NCBI RefSeq assembly: GCF_004793475.1
Contig: NZ_SRYZ01000014.1
Span: 20,966-84,965, forward strand
Direction: 5' to 3'
From: Bacteroides muris (ex Afrizal et al. 2022)
Lineage (GTDB): Bacteria; Bacteroidota; Bacteroidia; Bacteroidales; Bacteroidaceae
Length of the DNA: 64,000 nucleotides
Below the pieces are notes generated by a model. The model did no database searches and had not been told where the DNA came from. It worked only from the letters and a program-made list of their open reading frames with translations. This document shows, one piece after another, positions 41,903-52,762 of this stretch; within the stretch, counting starts at the first letter, position 1; every line of letters begins with the position of its first letter. The position numbers were made by a program, and so were the translations under genes.

Positions 41903-42976
41903 TCACTTTACCGCCTCCTCCTTATGCTCTTCCTGCGCCAGACCGATGAATACAGCCGACAGCATGGTGAACACGTATGCCTGGATAAAGGCAACCAGCA
42001 GTTCAAGCGCATTCATAAAGATATTGAACAACACCGAAGCTACGGTCAGCGTTCCGTTCAAAGCAGGTCCCATACTGGCCGAGATGAATATCAGGCAGGT
42101 AAGCACCAGCATTGCCATGTGTCCTGCCAGCATATTGGCAAAAAGACGTATCATCAAAGCAAACGGCTTGGTGAAAATGCCGAAGAACTCGATAAACGGC
42201 ATCATGGGGACCGGCACCTTCAGCCACCAAGGTACGTCCGGCCAGAAGATATCTCTCCAATAGGTTTTAGTTCCAAAGATATTAACGGCCAAGAAAGTAC
42301 AGATGGCCAATACCATCGTAACGGCTATATTTCCCGTCACGTTGACCCCTCCGGGAAAGAAAGGAATCAGCCCCATGACGTTGTTGATGAAGATAAAGAA
42401 GAAGGCCGTCAGCAAGTAAGGCGCAAATTTACGGTACTTCGGACCGACACAACTCTTTATAATATCATCGTTCACCATCATGATGAACATCTCCATAAAC
42501 CCAATGAAACCACCGGGAGCGGCACTTCCCTGCGGGTGCTTACGATACCAGTGCGCCACACTCAAAATGATGACAAGCAGCAATGCACTGTTGATGAGCA
42601 AAGCCAGAGTCACCTTCGTGATGGAGATGTCCAACGGACGCGTTTCGTTTCCGACGGCATCATGCTCCACCAGTTTGCCTTCGTACTTGCTTCCTGCGGG
42701 AGCGATGGAAAAGCCTTCATAACTTCCGCCATTTTCCTCCAGACGTGAGGATAAGAAGGCATGCCATCCGGTAGCCGGGCTATGTACGATTACCGGCAAC
42801 GGAATCGTAACGTGAGTCTCACCCCACGTCGTGATGTGCCATTCGTAAGAATCGCCGATATGCCCGAAGACAATCTCCTTCACGTCCACCGTGTTCCCGG
42901 CCCGCACCGTGGCAGGCAGCAGCATGCCCAGTGCCAGCAGAACAACAGTCAGTATGTCACGCAATCTTTTCATCAT
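41903..42976 (-). CDS. atpB: ATP synthase Fo subunit a with long exported N-terminal region
   Basis: Stator channel for ion flow. 357 residues, about 100 more than the E. coli protein. The extra part is N-terminal: a signal-like hydrophobic stretch (LRDILTVVLLALGMLLPATV) then about 100 polar residues with a WHITTWGETHVTIPLPVIV stretch, probably periplasmic. The conserved channel core has the essential Arg in ALMIRLFANMLAGH and ends in the EELLVAF-like ALELLVAFIQAYVFTML. The start overlaps the upstream small membrane gene by 20 nt. This layout is common in Bacteroidetes. Confidence 0.95.
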   Translation of the reverse strand: MMKRLRDILTVVLLALGMLLPATVRAGNTVDVKEIVFGHIGDSYEWHITTWGETHVTIPLPVIVHSPATGWHAFLSSRLEENGGSYEGFSIAPAGSKYEGKLVEHDAVGNETRPLDISITKVTLALLINSALLLVIILSVAHWYRKHPQGSAAPGGFIGFMEMFIMMVNDDIIKSCVGPKYRKFAPYLLTAFFFIFINNVMGLIPFFPGGVNVTGNIAVTMVLAICTFLAVNIFGTKTYWRDIFWPDVPWWLKVPVPMMPFIEFFGIFTKPFALMIRLFANMLAGHMAMLVLTCLIFISASMGPALNGTLTVASVLFNIFMNALELLVAFIQAYVFTMLSAVFIGLAQEEHKEEAVK

Positions 42977-43376
42977 TACTTTTCTTTTTCAGTTTCCTGC
43001 CCGCTTCAAAAGTGAAGAAGAACCAGGAATCATAAATCAAATATATCAGATAGTTGGCTATAAACGTCAACAGAAACGCCCTGGCTTCCTCCTGCACAAC
43101 AACGCAATAAATCAGCATCACAATCATCGAAACCAGCATTCTCAACACACGTATCAGCAGATAAATCTGCAACATCCGTCCCGGCATCCGCTGGCGGCAG
43201 CTCTCAGTCATATTAATCATAAATGCACCGAAAACAAAGAAGAAAAACGGAATCAGCGGATAACCGCCGAAATAGTGGTGCGGATTTATCGAAAAATACG
43301 CCCAACCGCCCAGAATCCCTGTCAATGCTGTCAAGAGTGCCGTATGCAACAAGTAGTTTCTCTTAGTAATAGTCAC
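42957..43376 (-). CDS. Small membrane protein in AtpI position
   Basis: 139 residues with about four hydrophobic segments (13-30, 40-56, 75-93, 100-122) and a basic C-terminal tail (GRKLKKKSNDEK). Sequence does not clearly match E. coli AtpI. Its place between the epsilon and a subunit genes, and its overlap with atpB, suggest an assembly role in Fo, as proposed for AtpI. Function is inferred from position only. Confidence 0.7.
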   Translation of the reverse strand: MTITKRNYLLHTALLTALTGILGGWAYFSINPHHYFGGYPLIPFFFFVFGAFMINMTESCRQRMPGRMLQIYLLIRVLRMLVSMIVMLIYCVVVQEEARAFLLTFIANYLIYLIYDSWFFFTFEAGRKLKKKSNDEKIA

Positions 43377-43417
43377 TTCGCCAATTAATAATTAAAAGTT
43401 TACAATTAAACCGGAGG

Positions 43418-43663
43418 TCAGTCTATACAAACAGAAACGTTGTTGCCGTTCATTTCAATAAAACCACCGTTAATCTCCCTGCTATGCTCTTCGCCGTCCT
43501 TTGTCACGTAAGACAGCGTGCCGGCCCTCAATGCCGATATAATAGGCGCATGCCGGGGCAGAATGGTAAACGAACCAATCTCACCAGGCAGTGTCACGCT
43601 GTCCACCTCTCCATCAAAGAGTTCCTCTTCCGGTGATACTATATTTAGCCGTAATCCTTTCAT
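43418..43663 (-). CDS. atpC: ATP synthase F1 subunit epsilon, short form
   Basis: 81 residues covering only the N-terminal beta-sandwich (LNIVSPEEELFDGEVDSVTLPG, FTILPRHAPIISAL). The C-terminal two-helix domain that inhibits ATP hydrolysis in many bacteria is absent. The frame ends cleanly, so it is probably natural rather than broken. It follows atpD by 21 nt. Confidence 0.93.
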   Translation of the reverse strand: MKGLRLNIVSPEEELFDGEVDSVTLPGEIGSFTILPRHAPIISALRAGTLSYVTKDGEEHSREINGGFIEMNGNNVSVCID

Positions 43664-43672
43664 CAGATATCA

Positions 43673-45220
<1,548 letters not shown>

Positions 45221-45390
45221 TTATTCTATATCTTCTTAATTATTTTTCCCAATGCCAAGTTGTAAGTCGCGTATATCCTCATAAATAAGTCAGCCAAGTC
45301 GCGTCTTTCATCAGCTCTGCATGTACTCATACCTATTAACGTTTGTCTGCTATGGTTTGTTCATCCCAATAGTTATATAAACAACTACAC

Positions 45391-45398
45391 AAATGTAC
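45391..45398 (-). promoter_or_regulatory. -7 element of the atp operon
   Basis: TACATTTG on the minus strand, giving a leader of about 175 nt before atpD. The sequence from 45400 to 45640 holds no supported gene. Confidence 0.5.
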
Positions 45399-45645
45399 AG
45401 ACAAATTGTGCGTAATTGTTATCGGATATAGCATTTTTTGAACAAAAAGTGCCATTTGGACGATTAATGTTACAATTAGAACAATTCATTACAGATATTA
45501 TAACTTCGATTAACAATTAGTTTATAAACTATCCATAGAATCCCACCTAACTCATCCTACTCGCTTTTGACAGGCAAATCTTCCTATTTTCCTTACTTGA
45601 CAGCGTTATAACAGAACAGCCGTAGCTACCCGCTTTTCCCTGCAT

Positions 45646-45682
45646 TCAAAAAAATAAGCCTTGTCTCTCGACAAGGCTTATT
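45646..45682 (-). terminator. Terminator downstream of galE
   Basis: Perfect 13-bp arms AATAAGCCTTGTC (45653-45665) and GACAAGGCTTATT (45670-45682) with a 4-nt loop. On the minus strand a T7 run follows. It lies 195 nt after the galE stop, leaving a long structured 3' region. Confidence 0.85.
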
Positions 45683-45737
45683 CACAACACAAACACAAAA
45701 TAAAACACGACAAAACTACTATGCAATCTTACCTGTC

Positions 45738-45840
45738 TATGCCGGGGAGGCATACGTACTAGTTACGGATATTCACATATACATAAATAGCTTCAGGTTG
45801 ATTTGCACATTATAAACAAATGCGGGGAGGCATTTGTTTA
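45738..45840 (-). other. Twin hairpins with matching CTCCCC loops 3' of galE
   Basis: Two stem-loops have the same loop. One is TATGCC/GGCATA at 45738-45754 and the other TAAACAAATGC/GCATTTGTTTA at 45813-45840. On the minus strand both read ATGCCTCCCC then GCAT-type closing. They lie between galE and its terminator. A TAGTTTTG motif (45718-45711, minus) sits just beyond them. They could be a structured 3' UTR or part of a small RNA; no known RNA family was recognised. Confidence 0.5.
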
Positions 45841-45877
45841 TTGCCTATTTATTAAAAAACACAAATTTCAAAGTTTG

Positions 45878-46912
45878 TCATTGAATACCTCTTTCACGAA
45901 GCTTCAACTGCCATTTCCATGCAGAAAGTAAAGTATCTTCAATACTTGTTTCTGCCTTCCAACCCAGTTCATTGTTTGCCAATTCCGGGTTGGCCCATAC
46001 CTTCTCAATATCACCGGCACGCCGGCCAACTATCTGATAGTTCAGTTTTACACCGGTAGCCTTCTCGAAGGCATCAATCAGTTCCAATACGGAAAGTCCA
46101 CGACCTGTACCGACATTGAATACTTCCACTTTCTCTTTCTGCTTGTTCTCCAAGATACGGCAAATAGCCACTACGTGTGCTTTGGCCAAATCTACTACAT
46201 TGATGAAGTCGCGGATACAAGAACCGTCGGGAGTGTCATAATCGTCACCAAACACGCTCAGTTTCTCACGGATGCCGATAGCGGTCTGGGTAAGATAAGG
46301 AATCAGGTTTTGCGGTACACCGTTAGGCAACTCTCCCAGCAATGCTGTGGGGTGTGCACCTATCGGGTTGAAGTAACGCAACAGGATGGCGTTTATCGGC
46401 GCACCGGAAGCAACCGTATCACGAACAATCTCTTCATTAATCTGCTTCGTGTTTCCATACGGAGACTCGGCTTTCTTGATAGGTGCCTTTTCCGTTACCG
46501 GAAGTTCGTCCGGCTGACCGTAAACCGTGCAGGAAGAAGAGAATACGATACCTTCCACTCCGTGTTTCGGCATCAATTCCAGCAGGTTAATCAGTGAAAC
46601 CAGATTATTACGATAGTAAAGCAACGGTTTCTGGACAGACTCACCTACAGCCTTACTGGCCGCAAAGTGAATGATGGCTTTAATGCCTTTATATTTAGCA
46701 AACACAGCGTCAAGACCGGCATAATCCAAGCAATCCAATTTCTCGAATGCAGGACGGATGCCCGATACCTTCTCTATGTTATCTACAACATCTGCGCTGG
46801 AGTTTGACAAATTATCAATAATAACGACTTCATAACCTGCGTTTTGAAGTTCCACCACCGTGTGAGAACCAATATAACCGGTTCCACCCGTAACTAAGAT
46901 TTTCTCTTTCAT
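45878..46912 (-). CDS. galE: UDP-glucose 4-epimerase
   Basis: Interconverts UDP-glucose and UDP-galactose, supplying surface polysaccharides and galactose use. 344 residues from ATG 46912 (MKEKILVTGGTGYIGSH); the open frame 15 codons further upstream is not family-like. NAD loop GGTGYIGSH, SSSCTVYG, catalytic SPYGNTKQINEE and the late VGRRAGDIEKVWANP are typical. Confidence 0.95.
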   Translation of the reverse strand: MKEKILVTGGTGYIGSHTVVELQNAGYEVVIIDNLSNSSADVVDNIEKVSGIRPAFEKLDCLDYAGLDAVFAKYKGIKAIIHFAASKAVGESVQKPLLYYRNNLVSLINLLELMPKHGVEGIVFSSSCTVYGQPDELPVTEKAPIKKAESPYGNTKQINEEIVRDTVASGAPINAILLRYFNPIGAHPTALLGELPNGVPQNLIPYLTQTAIGIREKLSVFGDDYDTPDGSCIRDFINVVDLAKAHVVAICRILENKQKEKVEVFNVGTGRGLSVLELIDAFEKATGVKLNYQIVGRRAGDIEKVWANPELANNELGWKAETSIEDTLLSAWKWQLKLRERGIQ

Positions 46913-46954
46913 ATTAAATATAGATAATTTAGCTTTTAGGTTATCAATACGCCA

Positions 46955-46962
46955 CAAATGTA
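46955..46962 (-). promoter_or_regulatory. -7 element of galE
   Basis: TACATTTG on the minus strand, 43 nt before the ATG at 46912. This fits the shorter start and makes galE independent of the rnf operon. Confidence 0.6.
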
Positions 46963-46985
46963 AGGAAATAAATTAATAAAAACAG

Positions 46986-47016
46986 AAAAAGGGGGATAAA
47001 TTTTAGTTTATCCCCC
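46986..47016 (-). terminator. Terminator of the rnf operon
   Basis: GGGGGATAAA (46991-47000) and TTTATCCCCC (47007-47016) with a 6-nt loop, followed on the minus strand by TTTTTCTG. It lies 31 nt after the rnfA stop. Confidence 0.85.
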
Positions 47017-47046
47017 TCTTTCACTTTATTTCCGTTTTTTCTTCTT

Positions 47047-47625
47047 TTAAATCTTCACAACCCCCGAAAAGCCCATGAACGCCATTGCCAGCAGTCCGGC
47101 GGTAATCAAAGCAATCGGAGTGCCCTGCATACCTTTCGGTACACTAACCAGGCTCATCTGCTCGCGCAAGCCTGCAAACAGTGTCAGCGCCAAGCCGAAA
47201 CCAAGTGCCGTGGAGAACGCATAAACCACTCCCGTCAGCAAATCGTAGTCTTTCTGGATAACAAGGATAGCCACACCGAGAATACAGCAGTTGGTAGTAA
47301 TCAGCGGCAGGAATACGCCCAAGGCCTGATACAGAGAAGGAGAAACTTTCTTCAGGACAATCTCTACCATCTGCACCAACGCGGCAATCACCAGGATAAA
47401 GGTAATGGTCTGCAAATAGCCCAGACTAAAAGTGTCGAGCACATACTTCTGAATAAGGAATGTCACGATAGTGGCTATGGTAAGCACGAATGCCACCGCT
47501 GCCGACATGCCCAATGCAGTCTCCACTTTCTTGGAAACCCCCAGAAACGGACAGATTCCCAAAAATTGCGACAATACGATGTTGTTTACAAAGATTGCCG
47601 AGATAAATATCAATATATATTCCAT
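47047..47625 (-). CDS. rnfA: Rnf complex membrane subunit A
   Basis: One of two homologous six-helix membrane subunits (A and E) of the ferredoxin:NAD oxidoreductase ion pump. 192 residues; NNIVLSQFLGICPFLGVSKK at the start and LPLITTNCCILGVA in the middle, with the conserved Cys pairs thought to hold an iron-sulfur site in the membrane. Last gene of the operon. Confidence 0.95.
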   Translation of the reverse strand: MEYILIFISAIFVNNIVLSQFLGICPFLGVSKKVETALGMSAAVAFVLTIATIVTFLIQKYVLDTFSLGYLQTITFILVIAALVQMVEIVLKKVSPSLYQALGVFLPLITTNCCILGVAILVIQKDYDLLTGVVYAFSTALGFGLALTLFAGLREQMSLVSVPKGMQGTPIALITAGLLAMAFMGFSGVVKI

Positions 47626-47693
47626 TTCTTTAATTTATTAATTGAAAATTGACAATTGACAATTATCCATCATCAACCATCCATTATCCATTG

Positions 47694-48278
47694 TCAAGCC
47701 TTCTTCATACTGTTGATTAAAGCGATGAGGTAGCCCAATGCGATGAATGCGCCCGGAGCAAGGACAAATACCAGCATGCCGTATTCTTCGGGAAGAATAC
47801 TCACGTTGAATATCTTGCCGGTTCCCAGAAACTCACGCACGGCGCCCAGCAATGTCAGCGCAAGGGTAAAGCCCAATCCCATACCCAGACCGTCGAACAG
47901 GGAAGCCACCGGATTGTTCTTGGCGGCAAATGCCTCGGCACGTCCCAGTACGATGCAGTTTACCACAATCAGCGGAATAAACAGCCCCAACGTGGCATAC
48001 AATGCAGGAACGTATGCCTGCATCACCATCTGCAACAGAGTTACGAACGATGCGATAACCACAATGAAGGAAGGGATGCGCACCATGTCGGGAATCAGAT
48101 TCTTGATGGCTGAAATCACGACATTGGAACATATCAGTACAAACATCGTGGCCAGTCCCATACCCATACCGTTAATGGCAGAGGAAGTGGTGCCCAGTGT
48201 AGGACACATACCCAGCAGGAGTACAAACGTAGGATTCTCTTTGATAATCCCGTTCATCATAACTTTAAAATTATTCAT
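47694..48278 (-). CDS. rnfE: Rnf complex membrane subunit E
   Basis: 194 residues from ATG 48278 (MNNFKVMMNGIIKENP). The open frame upstream overlaps rnfG in another frame and is not real. NPTFVLLLGMCPTLGTTSSA and IPLIVVNCIVLGRAEAFA mirror the same elements in RnfA. Six membrane segments. It starts 17 nt after rnfG ends. Confidence 0.95.
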   Translation of the reverse strand: MNNFKVMMNGIIKENPTFVLLLGMCPTLGTTSSAINGMGMGLATMFVLICSNVVISAIKNLIPDMVRIPSFIVVIASFVTLLQMVMQAYVPALYATLGLFIPLIVVNCIVLGRAEAFAAKNNPVASLFDGLGMGLGFTLALTLLGAVREFLGTGKIFNVSILPEEYGMLVFVLAPGAFIALGYLIALINSMKKA

Positions 48279-48294
48279 ATCTTCTACTCCTTTC

Positions 48295-48960
48295 TTATTT
48301 AGCGCCGAGTGTATCCGCAGCTTCGGGAGCTGCGGAATCAGCAGGTTGTTCAACATTCTTGGAGGTAGCACCGGTAGTGCCGTCGGCAGTTTCCTGACCG
48401 GCGTATGCTGCATATGCCGCATTCACCGCACTCAAGAAAGCACGCGAAGTGATGGTAGATGCTGTAATGGCATCTACTTTACCACCGTCCTTGCTCACTG
48501 TCAGTGCCGCTTCACCCGGATTCATGCCGGTGATGTCACCTCTATTTCCTTTCTTAAACCAGTCGGCAGCTTTGGAGCCCAAACCCGGAGTTTCCGCATG
48601 CGACAACAACGAGTAGTCGATAATTTTGCCTTCGGCATCGAAACCGACCAATACCTTCAGCTCGCCGCCGAATCCCATCGCTGTGGCTTCTACCGCAGCA
48701 CCTATATATTCGCCGCCCTTGGTGGCAGGATATACGGCATACTGCACTCCGTTTACCTCCTGCATCTTCTTTTCGGCAATAGGGTCATTGTCAAAACCCG
48801 GAACTACCGCACTTACGGCATCGCTCAAGGTCTTTGCATTGGCCTGCTCGATGGGCTCCTTTGTCAGTTCGTTTACATAAGCCAGCAGCGCCACGGAGAT
48901 TGCGGTAACGCCCGTAAGTACCAGCAACATGTTCTTCAAGGATGATTCTAACTTTTTCAT
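48295..48960 (-). CDS. rnfG: Rnf complex flavoprotein subunit G
   Basis: 221 residues with one N-terminal membrane helix (NMLLVLTGVTAISVALLAYV) and a periplasmic FMN-binding domain (GFDAEGKIIDYSLLSHAETPG). The covalent FMN site should be the Thr in the ITASTITS stretch near residues 170-177, a variant of the usual SGAT-S. The C-terminal tail is Ala/Thr-rich. The start overlaps rnfD by 4 nt. Confidence 0.93.
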   Translation of the reverse strand: MKKLESSLKNMLLVLTGVTAISVALLAYVNELTKEPIEQANAKTLSDAVSAVVPGFDNDPIAEKKMQEVNGVQYAVYPATKGGEYIGAAVEATAMGFGGELKVLVGFDAEGKIIDYSLLSHAETPGLGSKAADWFKKGNRGDITGMNPGEAALTVSKDGGKVDAITASTITSRAFLSAVNAAYAAYAGQETADGTTGATSKNVEQPADSAAPEAADTLGAK

Positions 48961-49949
48961 TTCTTCTTCGCTACCTCCCCAAAGCGTTTAGGTTTAACAT
49001 AGGTGTTGATGAGCGGAGTGAACGCATTCATAATCAGAATGGCGAACGACATACCTTCAGGATATGCGCCGAACAGACGGATTACGACAGTCAGCAGACC
49101 GATACAAACACCATAAATCAACATTCCTTTGTGGCTCATCGGAGAAGTCACATAGTCCGTAGCCATGAAGACAGCACCCAGCATCAGACCACCGGAGAGC
49201 AACTGCACCACCGGAGACACGTAAAGTTCCGGATTGACCAGATACATGATGCCGGAGAACACGAATACCGTCGCCAGAATAGATACGGGGATATGCCAGG
49301 TAATGATTTTCTTCCATAACATATAGAACAGTCCCAACAGCAGAGCCAACGCGCTCACTTCACCGAGACATCCTCCATTGTTTCCTATCAACAAGTCGAA
49401 AGCTCCCGGAAGGTCGCTCAATGACATGCCCGGAGCGCCGTTGATGACGCCTTTCATGACAGCCAGCGGCGTAGCGGCCGTCACGGCATCCGTATAGGCT
49501 GCAAACTGGCCCACGGCCGGCCATGTCGTCATCTGCACGGGGAAGGAAAGCAGCAGGAACACACGTCCTGCCAGTGCGGGGTTAAAAGGATTGCAACCCA
49601 AACCTCCGAAAGACATCTTACCTACACCGATGGCAAACAAGGCGCCGAGGATGATGATCCAGACGGGCAGGTTGGAAGGCAGGTTGAAGGCCAGCAACAC
49701 ACCGGTAATGATGGCAGAACCGTCGGTAACGGTCGTGGTCTCTTTTTTCAAAAGGAATTTGCCGATGGCCCATTCAAAGAAGAGGCAGGCTGCTACGGAA
49801 GTAGCCGTAACAATCAGCGCACCCAGTCCGAAAAAGTAAAGCGAAACGAGGAATGCCGGAATCAATGCGATAAGCACACCGTACATATTCTTCTTCACGC
49901 TGTCACCGCCATGAACGTGGGGCGAAAGGGATACGATTAATTTATTCAT
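48957..49949 (-). CDS. rnfD: Rnf complex membrane flavoprotein subunit D
   Basis: 330 residues, several membrane helices. SPHVHGGDSVKKNMYGVLIAL opens the protein and FGGLGCNPFNPALAGRVFLL is a strong family marker. The FMN-carrying Thr should be in VTAATPLA near residue 155. It starts 6 nt after rnfC ends and overlaps rnfG. Confidence 0.95.
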   Translation of the reverse strand: MNKLIVSLSPHVHGGDSVKKNMYGVLIALIPAFLVSLYFFGLGALIVTATSVAACLFFEWAIGKFLLKKETTTVTDGSAIITGVLLAFNLPSNLPVWIIILGALFAIGVGKMSFGGLGCNPFNPALAGRVFLLLSFPVQMTTWPAVGQFAAYTDAVTAATPLAVMKGVINGAPGMSLSDLPGAFDLLIGNNGGCLGEVSALALLLGLFYMLWKKIITWHIPVSILATVFVFSGIMYLVNPELYVSPVVQLLSGGLMLGAVFMATDYVTSPMSHKGMLIYGVCIGLLTVVIRLFGAYPEGMSFAILIMNAFTPLINTYVKPKRFGEVAKKK

Positions 49950-49955
49950 ACTTCG

Positions 49956-51293
49956 TTATTTTTTAGCTTGACGTGCACGGATCATCGCTCCTACCTTACC
50001 CTTACCCAAGCGGATGTAATCCAGCATCGGGCGGTTGGAAGGACAAGTGAACTGGCATGAACCGCATTCGATACACGACATAATGTCTTCTTTCTCTACT
50101 CTTTCAAAATCTCCGTGGGCCGAAACGGTAGCCAACAGATACGGCTCCAGCCCCATCGGGCAGGCTCCCACACACTTGGCACAACGGATACAAGGCTGCG
50201 CCTCGCCGCGCTTGGCCTCTTTTTCGTTCATAATCAGGATGCCTGAGCTGCCTTTGGCAGTCGGAACATCCGTATTCACCAAGGCTTTACCCATCATCGG
50301 ACCACCGCCGATAATCTTGCCCGTATCTTCGGGCAGGCCGCCGCAGGCTTCAATCAGCTGCTTCATCGGCGTGCCGATACGTGCCAAGAAGTTGGACGGC
50401 TTGGCCAGAGACTTGCCGGTCACGGTAATGACACGCTCGAACAGAGGCTTGTTCTTCTGCACGGCCTGGTAAACGGCAAATGCGGTACCCACATTCTGCA
50501 CCACGGCTCCCGTGGAGATAGGCAGCGCACCGGCGGCAACCTGACGGTTGATGACTGCATCGATCAACTGCTTCTCACCTCCCTGCGGATATTGTACTTT
50601 CAAGGGCACCACCTCGATACCGGCATAGCTGGAGGCGACTTTCGTCATCAGCTGGATGGCATCGGGCTTGTTGTTCTCAATGCCGATGAATGCTTTGTTC
50701 ACCTTTACCGCTTTCATCAGAATGGATACACCTACCATAATTTCTTCCGCATGTTCCAGCATCAGCTGATGGTCGGCGGTCAGATACGGCTCGCACTCTA
50801 CAGCGTTGATGATGACGCATTCTGCCTTGAATGCAGGAGGAGGACACAGCTTGACCTGTGCAGGGAAGCATGCACCGCCCAGACCTACGATACCGGCATC
50901 GGCGATTTTCTTCACGATTTCCTCGGAAGTCAGACTGCATTCCTTTACCAATATTTCGGAACGGTCAATGGACTCTTCCCACTCGTCCCCTTCCACATCA
51001 ATGAATATGGCAGGCTTGGCGTAGCCGCTGGCATCGACAATCGTGTCAATCTTAGCGACCTTTCCGCTGACAGACGAATGGATGGCTGCCGATACAAAGC
51101 CGCCGGGTTCGGCAATCTTTGTACCCACTTTCACAACATCACCTTTGGCAACGATGGGCTTGGCCGGGGCACCGATGTGCTGTCCCAGCAAGATAGCGAC
51201 CTTGGCCGGAATCTCTGCCTTGATGATAGGCTGATGTGCTGAAAGTTTATTTTCGTGTGGATGAACTCCACCAATTGAAAATGTCTTCAACAT
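49956..51293 (-). CDS. rnfC: Rnf complex NADH-linked subunit C
   Basis: 445 residues. The N-terminal region (GGVHPHENKLSAHQPI) and the NADH/FMN-binding core (VGLGGACFPAQVKL) are present. Two 4Fe-4S sites near 370-420 are built from CIRCAKCVGACPMG and CIECGSCQFTCPSN. It exchanges electrons with NAD on the cytosolic side. A shorter C terminus than proteobacterial RnfC, without the long repeat tail, is typical outside that group. Confidence 0.95.
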   Translation of the reverse strand: MLKTFSIGGVHPHENKLSAHQPIIKAEIPAKVAILLGQHIGAPAKPIVAKGDVVKVGTKIAEPGGFVSAAIHSSVSGKVAKIDTIVDASGYAKPAIFIDVEGDEWEESIDRSEILVKECSLTSEEIVKKIADAGIVGLGGACFPAQVKLCPPPAFKAECVIINAVECEPYLTADHQLMLEHAEEIMVGVSILMKAVKVNKAFIGIENNKPDAIQLMTKVASSYAGIEVVPLKVQYPQGGEKQLIDAVINRQVAAGALPISTGAVVQNVGTAFAVYQAVQKNKPLFERVITVTGKSLAKPSNFLARIGTPMKQLIEACGGLPEDTGKIIGGGPMMGKALVNTDVPTAKGSSGILIMNEKEAKRGEAQPCIRCAKCVGACPMGLEPYLLATVSAHGDFERVEKEDIMSCIECGSCQFTCPSNRPMLDYIRLGKGKVGAMIRARQAKK

Positions 51294-51353
51294 ACAATTC
51301 TGTATTTTTAGTCGTTTATTTACTTTATTAATTCATACCTCAGCTTGGGAAGT

Positions 51354-52277
51354 CTAAGCCTCTGCTTTGGGAGTCTCAACCTCTGCTTTAGGAGCCGCAA
51401 CCTCTGCTTTAGGAGCTGCAACCTTTGCTTGGGGAGCCGCATCGTCAGCCTTCGGTTTGCGCGGCGGGAAGTTGAGGGCAATGATTGTGTTTTGCGGACA
51501 AGCCTCTTCGCACTTGCGGCAGGATTTACACTTGTTGGGATCGATGTAAGCCAGATTGTTTTCCAGCGTGATAGCCTCGAACGGGCAAACCTTCATACAC
51601 TTGCCGCAACCGATACATGCCGCCGTACAGGCTTTGCGCGCTACGGCACCCTTGTCCTTGTTTACGCACTGTACGTATACACGGCGTGACTTCTTGCCCT
51701 GAGGACGGATTTCAATAATAGACTTCGGACAAGCCTTGGCACAAGCTCCGCAAGCCGTACACTTTTCTTCGTCCACTTCGGGAAGTCCGGTCTCGGGGTT
51801 CATGCGGATAGCATCGAACTGGCAGGCAGCCACACAGTCGCCGCATCCCAGACAGCCATAACTACAACCCGTTTCGCCACCATAGAGCGAGGCCGCAATG
51901 GCACAACTCCGGGCACCGTCGTATTGGTTCACACGAGGACGGTTGGCACAAGTTCCATTACATCTCACCACCGCAACCATAGGTTCGGAGGCAGCAGCAT
52001 CCAAGCCCAGAATGCCAGCAATCTTTGTCATGACGGGCTGCCCGCCCACCGGACAAAGTTTACCATCCAGCGAACCTGCCTTTACGCAAGCGTCTGCAAA
52101 TCCGCTACAACCGGGATAACCACATCCACCGCAATTTGCCTGAGGCAACACCTCTGCCACCTGGGCAATCCGCGGATCTTCATACACGGCGAATTTCTTG
52201 GAAGCCACGTAAAGAATAGCGGCCGATACCAGCGCTATAACTCCCAATGAAATCACTGCAATCAGAATTACATTCAT
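51354..52277 (-). CDS. rnfB: Rnf complex ferredoxin-type subunit B
   Basis: 307 residues. An N-terminal membrane helix comes first, then the Fe-S domain with QANCGGCGYPGCSGFADAC. Further cluster motifs follow (CLGCGDCVAACQFDAI, CTACGACAKACPKS, CIGCGKCMKVCPFEAI, CKSCRKCEEACPQN), so it accepts electrons from reduced ferredoxin. The C-terminal end has a 7-residue repeat (AAPKAEV type, about four copies, 21-bp DNA period, 51358-51440) that may act as a flexible linker. It is preceded by rseC-like gene. Confidence 0.95.
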   Translation of the reverse strand: MNVILIAVISLGVIALVSAAILYVASKKFAVYEDPRIAQVAEVLPQANCGGCGYPGCSGFADACVKAGSLDGKLCPVGGQPVMTKIAGILGLDAAASEPMVAVVRCNGTCANRPRVNQYDGARSCAIAASLYGGETGCSYGCLGCGDCVAACQFDAIRMNPETGLPEVDEEKCTACGACAKACPKSIIEIRPQGKKSRRVYVQCVNKDKGAVARKACTAACIGCGKCMKVCPFEAITLENNLAYIDPNKCKSCRKCEEACPQNTIIALNFPPRKPKADDAAPQAKVAAPKAEVAAPKAEVETPKAEA

Positions 52278-52314
52278 AAATTAGTTGTTTATTAATTATT
52301 TGTTTTATTATTAG

Positions 52315-52734
52315 TTAATTCATCGGTCGTACGGAAAATGAGAATTTCTTACCCAGCCGCGACTTGTTCAGCCACAAGATATAATAATAAGGTATAAGAA
52401 GTGACAGCGAACAAAGCGCGGAACGCAGTTCGTCATCCCAGATGGCCATAAAGACAAACAGTGAGATTATCAGAATGAGAAAAGGAAATATGAAGGCAAA
52501 CAGAACTGCCATCACTCCCATTGAAAGTTCGCCCGTCACCCATACGCGGTCGCCGGGATGGTAGGATGCGGCATAGGCATCGGTTACATCGACAAGTTTC
52601 TCTTTCGTATCCGCAGAGGTGCAATGCCCCTTGACACTACACGAAGCGCATGCTGAAGTCTGAATGATTCTCACTTGGAGATGAGCACCGTTTATGTTTT
52701 CCACAATACCCTGATGTTTTATAGTATTCGCCAT
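52315..52734 (-). CDS. RseC/MucC-family membrane protein at the head of the rnf operon
   Basis: 139 residues. The N-terminal part has clustered cysteines (ACASCSVKGHC, at about 29-39) and a small beta domain (HPGDRVWVTGELS). Two membrane segments follow (72-95, 100-122). RseC-type proteins assist redox tasks: SoxR reduction with Rnf/Rsx genes, or envelope stress control. Its place directly ahead of rnfB in the same operon supports a role with the Rnf complex, for example in Fe-S or electron delivery. Confidence 0.88.
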   Translation of the reverse strand: MANTIKHQGIVENINGAHLQVRIIQTSACASCSVKGHCTSADTKEKLVDVTDAYAASYHPGDRVWVTGELSMGVMAVLFAFIFPFLILIISLFVFMAIWDDELRSALCSLSLLIPYYYILWLNKSRLGKKFSFSVRPMN

Positions 52735-52762
52735 TTTGCAAAGTGTGCATTACAAATTTCGG

